In this document: piece by piece, positions 60,408 through 64,000 of the stretch | How positions within the stretch are numbered: the stretch's first letter is position 1 | How the letters are laid out: each line of letters starts with the position of its first letter | Notes under the pieces: model-generated | What the model was told of the DNA's origin: nothing | The model's database searches: none | What the model saw: only the letters and a program-made list of their open reading frames with translations | Translations under genes and position numbers: made by a program | NCBI RefSeq assembly: GCF_014324365.1 | Contig: NZ_QEIG01000007.1 | Location: 1-64,000 of the forward strand | Origin: Algoriphagus sp. AK58 | GTDB taxonomy: Bacteria > Bacteroidota > Bacteroidia > Cytophagales > Cyclobacteriaceae | Direction of reading: 5' to 3' | DNA: 64,000 bases

Positions 60408-61529
60408 TCAAATGAAAAGTTCTACGGCCAAACTGTCTGCTAATAATTTGCCTTTTCGGGTTAAAGATAGGACTTTGCCTTGGGCTATCAGCCAGCCCTC
60501 TGATTCTAATTTTTTAATGGCTTCCGATTTGATTTGCCAGAGATCAACATGATGTCGGTCTAGGATCGACGCTGTGTCCAATCCCCAAATGGTGCGAAGT
60601 CCTGTCAAAATCTCTTCATTGATTCGATCTTCCTGCTCCATAGGGTCCAATTCAAATGGGATGGATCCAGAAAGTAATGCTTTCGTGTATTTAGCATTTG
60701 AAGAGGGATTATATCCCCTGTTTTTCCCGTCAAATGAATGGGCACTCGGTCCTATACCCAAATAAGGGATTCCCTTCCAATAGTTGGAATTATGCAGAGA
60801 AAACTTCCCCGGCTTTCCAAGATTGGAAATCTCATAGTGTATATATCCTGCCTTTTCGGCCTGTTCTTGAAGCCATTCAAATTGTTCGGCAATAAAGTCT
60901 TCGTCAGCCGGAACAAACCTCCCCTTGCTGGCCCAATTCCCCAGAGCGGTTTTTGGCTCTACGGTAAGCGCATAGGCCGAAATGTGCCCGGGATCTTGGC
61001 GAAGCGCTTCTTCCAGATCCTTTTGCCAAAGACTATGATCCGGGAATGGAAATCCATATATCAGATCGATTGAAAATTTTTCAAATCCCCCTTTTCTTCC
61101 CAATCTGATTGCCTTAAGGGCTTCATCCACCGTATGTGTCCGATTGTAGGCTTTAAGGATTTCTTCTTGAAAACTCTGAATTCCCAAGCTAAGCCGATCT
61201 ATGCCCATGGATTTCCAAGCCGAAATTTTTTGGTCTTTTAAGTCGTCCGGGTTGGCTTCAAGGGTGATTTCTGATTTTTTTCCCGGGAAAAGGTCGAATA
61301 TTCTTCCCAAGATAGTCTCCAACTGTTTTTCAGGAAGTAAAGAGGGGGTTCCTCCCCCAAAGTAAACCGTATCTACGGGTATTCCATTTAGGTAGTCTTT
61401 TCGATACTCTATCTCTCTTAGGATGCATTCCGTCATCTCTTGAATTTTCCCAAGATTGGTAGTAAAATGAAAATCACAATAATGGCATGCCTGCCTGCAA
61501 AATGGAATATGTATGTAGATGCCTGCCAA
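60408..61529 (-). CDS. hemW: Radical SAM protein HemW (coproporphyrinogen-III oxidase-like)
   Basis: A 373-residue radical SAM protein. The [4Fe-4S] motif is CRQACHYCDF (C-x3-C-x2-C), near residues 11-18. The family motifs are VDTVYFGGGTPSLL, TLEANPDDL, IDRLSLGIQSF and SIDLIYGFPFPD. The HemN_C region is LGIGPSAHSFDGKNRGYN, followed by EEILTGLRTIWG. HemW is a heme chaperone, not an oxidase, and many genomes mislabel it. The conserved R of HemN that binds a second SAM is not expected here. Single gene, divergent from the Omp85-like gene. Confidence 0.92.
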   Translation of the reverse strand: MAGIYIHIPFCRQACHYCDFHFTTNLGKIQEMTECILREIEYRKDYLNGIPVDTVYFGGGTPSLLPEKQLETILGRIFDLFPGKKSEITLEANPDDLKDQKISAWKSMGIDRLSLGIQSFQEEILKAYNRTHTVDEALKAIRLGRKGGFEKFSIDLIYGFPFPDHSLWQKDLEEALRQDPGHISAYALTVEPKTALGNWASKGRFVPADEDFIAEQFEWLQEQAEKAGYIHYEISNLGKPGKFSLHNSNYWKGIPYLGIGPSAHSFDGKNRGYNPSSNAKYTKALLSGSIPFELDPMEQEDRINEEILTGLRTIWGLDTASILDRHHVDLWQIKSEAIKKLESEGWLIAQGKVLSLTRKGKLLADSLAVELFI

Positions 61530-61575
61530 GGTAATTCAATTAACTTGCGAATATAACTATTCCTAATCGCTTACT

Positions 61576-63267
61576 TTGAGAGCACTGTTCCTACTTTTAT
61601 TGGTGTGGTTTTCGTTTGGCATCAGGTATTGTCTGAGTCAACAAGTTTTTTGGGTTCAGTGGAAGGAAGGAACAGAAGCACCGTCAAAGTTTTCTTCTTT
61701 ATCCTCTCGATTGGCCGCCCTACATTTTTCTGACTCGATTCAGAATGCCTTGAAGGATAAGGGTTTTCTTCAACTGGAAGCTAAGGAGTTTTCATCCGAG
61801 GACACTTTCAAGATCAACATTGAACCAGGGCTTCTTTTTTTTTGGAAAGAAGTCAGGCGGGGAAATGTGCCTGAAGATCTTTGGCTTAAGTTAGGCGTTC
61901 CCGGGAATTCTTACCAGGCGCCTTACCATTGGATGGACCGATTGATCAGCTTGGCGGAGGAAAAGGGATATCCTTTTGCGAAAGTAAGCTTGGATAGTGT
62001 CCGTTTGGAAGGCAGTTTTCTTTTCGGTCTTTTTGATTACGAAGAAGGGCCTTGGATTACTTGGGATAGTTTGGAGGTTTCAGGAGACACCAAGACCCAA
62101 AGAAGATACCTTCAGCAATTCTCAGGACTTGTCCCAGGAGCCTCGTTTTCCCAAACAGCCTTGGAAAAATCCATCCAGAAGATTCGGAGGTCTCCTTACT
62201 TTTCTTTGGCTTCTGTACCACAGCTAAATTTTCAAACTAAAAATGCAAAGCCGTCTTTCGAGCTGAAGGATCGAAAAATCAATGTGTTTGATGGAATTAT
62301 AGGGCTGATTCCCAATCAAAATCAACCCGGGACCATGTTAATTACCGGAGAGCTTAATTTGGCCTTATACCATTTGGGAGGTAAAGGGCGAGATTTCTCA
62401 GTGCAATGGCAAAGACTCAACATTCAGTCTCAAACACTGGAGATTAACGCGAAAGAATCTTTTCTATTCAGATCCCCTCTTGACCTCCAACTGGATTTTT
62501 CACTGTTGAAACAAGACAGTTCTTTCGTCAATCGAACCTTCCAGGTGGATTTCGGATATCGGCTTTCAGATACTGGGTATTTAAGATTCTTCAACCGAAG
62601 ACAATCCGGGGATTTGATTGGGAATAGTGATCAGACTGCCTCTCTGCCTCCGGCATTAGATTACCGATGGAACCAATATGGCCTCGGCGTGATGTTCGAT
62701 TGGTTGGATGATCCTGTCTTTGCCCGGAAAGGAGTTAAGATCATTTCAGAGTTTTCACTTGGAAATAAGCGAATTGTAGAAAACACCTCCATTCCTGAAG
62801 AATTGTATCAAGGTTTGGAATTGGCCTCTCCCCAATATCAGGGATCGCTGAGTGTAGAAAAGCATTTGTATGTAAAGCCATTCTGGGGAATGTGGCTTCG
62901 GGGCTATGGATCTTTCATGAAAAATGAAAACCTGTTTCTGAATGAATTTTTCCGATTTGGCGGTTTGAAAACAATCCGTGGGTTCAATGAAAAATTTTTT
63001 TTTGCTGACAGGTATGCTTTTCTAAATCTGGAGCAGCGTTTTTATGTGGGTCAGAATTCTTATCTCATGGTTTTTGGAGATTTGGGAGTGTTGCAAAATC
63101 CCTACTTTTCCCCGAAAATAGACCGTCCTGCTTCTTTTGGAATGGGGCTTAATTTGGACACTGACGGAGGATTGTTCAGTTTTGTATTCGGCTTGGGGCA
63201 GTCAAATGCCCAGCCTTTGTCATTTTCCTATTCCAGAATTCATTTTGGGTATTTGGCTAGGTTCTAG
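61576..63267 (+). CDS. BamA/TamA-family (Omp85) outer-membrane protein
   Basis: A 563-residue protein with a TTG start at 61576, required to keep the signal peptide (ALFLLLLVWFSFGIRYCLSQ, written in part). The first half holds POTRA-like segments, for example PEDLWLKLGVPGNSYQAPYH and the Omp85-like ISLAEEKGYPFAKV. DSLEVSGDTKTQRRYLQ leads into the barrel. The Omp85 barrel carries the family signature FGGLKTIRGFNEKFFF (R-G-F) and ends FGYLARF. Shorter than BamA and probably a TamA-like or substrate-specific translocator. Not adjacent to bamA. Confidence 0.9.
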   Translation: MRALFLLLLVWFSFGIRYCLSQQVFWVQWKEGTEAPSKFSSLSSRLAALHFSDSIQNALKDKGFLQLEAKEFSSEDTFKINIEPGLLFFWKEVRRGNVPEDLWLKLGVPGNSYQAPYHWMDRLISLAEEKGYPFAKVSLDSVRLEGSFLFGLFDYEEGPWITWDSLEVSGDTKTQRRYLQQFSGLVPGASFSQTALEKSIQKIRRSPYFSLASVPQLNFQTKNAKPSFELKDRKINVFDGIIGLIPNQNQPGTMLITGELNLALYHLGGKGRDFSVQWQRLNIQSQTLEINAKESFLFRSPLDLQLDFSLLKQDSSFVNRTFQVDFGYRLSDTGYLRFFNRRQSGDLIGNSDQTASLPPALDYRWNQYGLGVMFDWLDDPVFARKGVKIISEFSLGNKRIVENTSIPEELYQGLELASPQYQGSLSVEKHLYVKPFWGMWLRGYGSFMKNENLFLNEFFRFGGLKTIRGFNEKFFFADRYAFLNLEQRFYVGQNSYLMVFGDLGVLQNPYFSPKIDRPASFGMGLNLDTDGGLFSFVFGLGQSNAQPLSFSYSRIHFGYLARF

Positions 63268-63272
63268 ATTGG

Positions 63273-64000
63273 ATGTTTGCTGAGATGTTAAGGTTGATTT
63301 TAATTTTCTTTTTTCTGACCGCTGCTACTTTGGGATATTCCCAAGTCTTGGAGAATTATGACCAAGAGTGGACCACTTCGGAAACGAAGTCTTTTGCGAG
63401 CAGAAAAGAACAGTATAATCTAAATCTAAACATTGCCACTTTTCCCGAATCCTCGGTAAGGTTTGAGATTCCCGCTCAATCCACCATTTTCTTGGAGGGA
63501 AAACTTTGGAGGCTGTTCCAGAAGGATACGATTTTTTCTGTTCCGTTAGCAGACCTCAAGCATGAGTTTGGTAAAGACACCGTGGAAGTAACTCTAGTTA
63601 ATGATCAAATCAGATCCCGAAGCTTGCCTTTAAAAATTACCAAGGTAATGAATGCTGGCAGGGAGGATATCAGCTCTGTGGTCAAAGCCTCCCAAAGTGG
63701 TGAAGTTTCCAGATTTATTCCACAGCCCATTGAGGATTTTTATTTTACCTCTTTGGTGGGGATTTTATTTCTTCTCGCGATATACAGAATGGCTTATCCG
63801 TATTTGCTCGGGGTATTGTTACAGCCTTTGGCAGTGATCAACGCAGAAGATTTTTCTGAGAGTGGGAGTTTACAAAAGTTCTTTTCATTTGACATACTCT
63901 TCTATCTGCTTATCGTAGGTATGATGATTTCTCAGATTGCAGTGACTGGAATACTTATTTTCAGAAGGGATTGGCTGGAGGGATGGATAGGTTGGGAGTA
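63273..64000 (+). CDS. DUF4271 membrane protein, 3' end beyond the window
   Basis: Open from the ATG at 63273 through base 64000 with no stop, 242 complete codons. An alternative ATG at 63285 starts MLRLILIFFFLTAA and is perhaps better, because a signal segment follows immediately. The N-terminal segment (LIFFFLTAATLGYSQ) is a signal or membrane helix and then about 140 residues are exported or polar. Membrane helices come later (VGILFLLAIYRM; LFYLLIVGMMIS). The stretch VINAEDFSESGSLQKFFSF matches the DUF4271 family of Bacteroidota. Function unknown. Six bases downstream of the Omp85 gene. Confidence 0.85.
   Translation, partial: MFAEMLRLILIFFFLTAATLGYSQVLENYDQEWTTSETKSFASRKEQYNLNLNIATFPESSVRFEIPAQSTIFLEGKLWRLFQKDTIFSVPLADLKHEFGKDTVEVTLVNDQIRSRSLPLKITKVMNAGREDISSVVKASQSGEVSRFIPQPIEDFYFTSLVGILFLLAIYRMAYPYLLGVLLQPLAVINAEDFSESGSLQKFFSFDILFYLLIVGMMISQIAVTGILIFRRDWLEGWIGWE

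Overview
This window looks like chromosomal core DNA of a Bacteroidota bacterium, most likely a member of the order Cytophagales (Cyclobacteriaceae, Algoriphagus-like). This placement is inferred from gene content and order, not from a database search. The supporting signs are: TAnnTTTG-type promoter -7 boxes with few Shine-Dalgarno sites; a Rho with a ~220-residue disordered insertion; an AccD without its zinc cysteines; a NusB interrupted by a ~250-residue insertion; the PorG (DUF6089) - UppS - BamA - Skp - Skp block; the CoaE - YbbR - YajC - DUF1573 - YtxH - NusB block; and DUF4271. I see no tRNA, rRNA, insertion sequence, prophage or CRISPR array.

Layout. 1-879: the N-terminal part of a large secreted Ig-repeat (Big_2) adhesin, running off the left edge. 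1.4-6.3 kb: rho, then recO-tdk-ferredoxin on the minus strand and a divergent conserved hypothetical gene. 6.4-12.1 kb: the complete rod-shape operon mreB-mreC-mreD-mrdA(PBP2)-rodA (minus). 12.3-17.1 kb: rimP-nusA-infB (plus), with a good promoter and a leader hairpin, closed by a strong terminator. 17.1-23.1 kb: a small membrane protein, a secreted hypothetical protein, a cassette made of an outer-membrane barrel, a vanadium-haloperoxidase/PAP2-type lipoprotein and a second barrel, then a DUF3179 membrane protein. 23.1-24.8 kb: cstA (minus). 24.9-27.3 kb: accD and a lone nqrF, each with a recognisable promoter box.

27.5-32.3 kb: a tight four-gene operon (a ureohydrolase-fold protein with a degraded metal site, a mini cytochrome b5, a MurNAc/GlcNAc-type kinase, and murQ), then rluB with a long lysine/phenylalanine-rich tail at its N terminus. 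32.3-39.9 kb (minus): thioredoxin and the envelope block CBS protein - nadK - porG - uppS - bamA - skp - skp. 40.1-45.8 kb: a ChrA transporter, a 2OG-Fe(II) oxygenase, a lipoprotein, serS, an NTF2-like secreted protein and a bestrophin. 46.0-51.2 kb (minus): coaE, ybbR, yajC, DUF1573, ytxH, nusB and an amino-acid dehydrogenase. 51.3-53.5 kb: an ABC exporter half and a coiled-coil protein. 53.6-57.0 kb: two periplasmic PpiC/SurA-type foldases. 57.0-59.9 kb: an RsbU-RsbV-RsbW-like partner-switching module with no sigma factor gene beside it. 60.0-64.0 kb: DciA-like DUF721, hemW, a BamA/TamA-like outer-membrane protein and a partial DUF4271 gene.

Most of the window is housekeeping: transcription and translation, rod-shape morphogenesis, and outer-membrane protein biogenesis. 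BamA, PorG, two Skp-like proteins, two periplasmic foldases, YajC and a second Omp85 protein together make this an envelope-assembly-rich region. The least ordinary features are the degenerate-ureohydrolase/cytochrome b5/MurNAc-recycling operon, the barrel-haloperoxidase-barrel cassette, the lone NqrF whose promoter is bracketed by an inverted repeat, and the RsbUVW module. No single clearly undescribed system stands out, and those four are the best candidates for follow-up.
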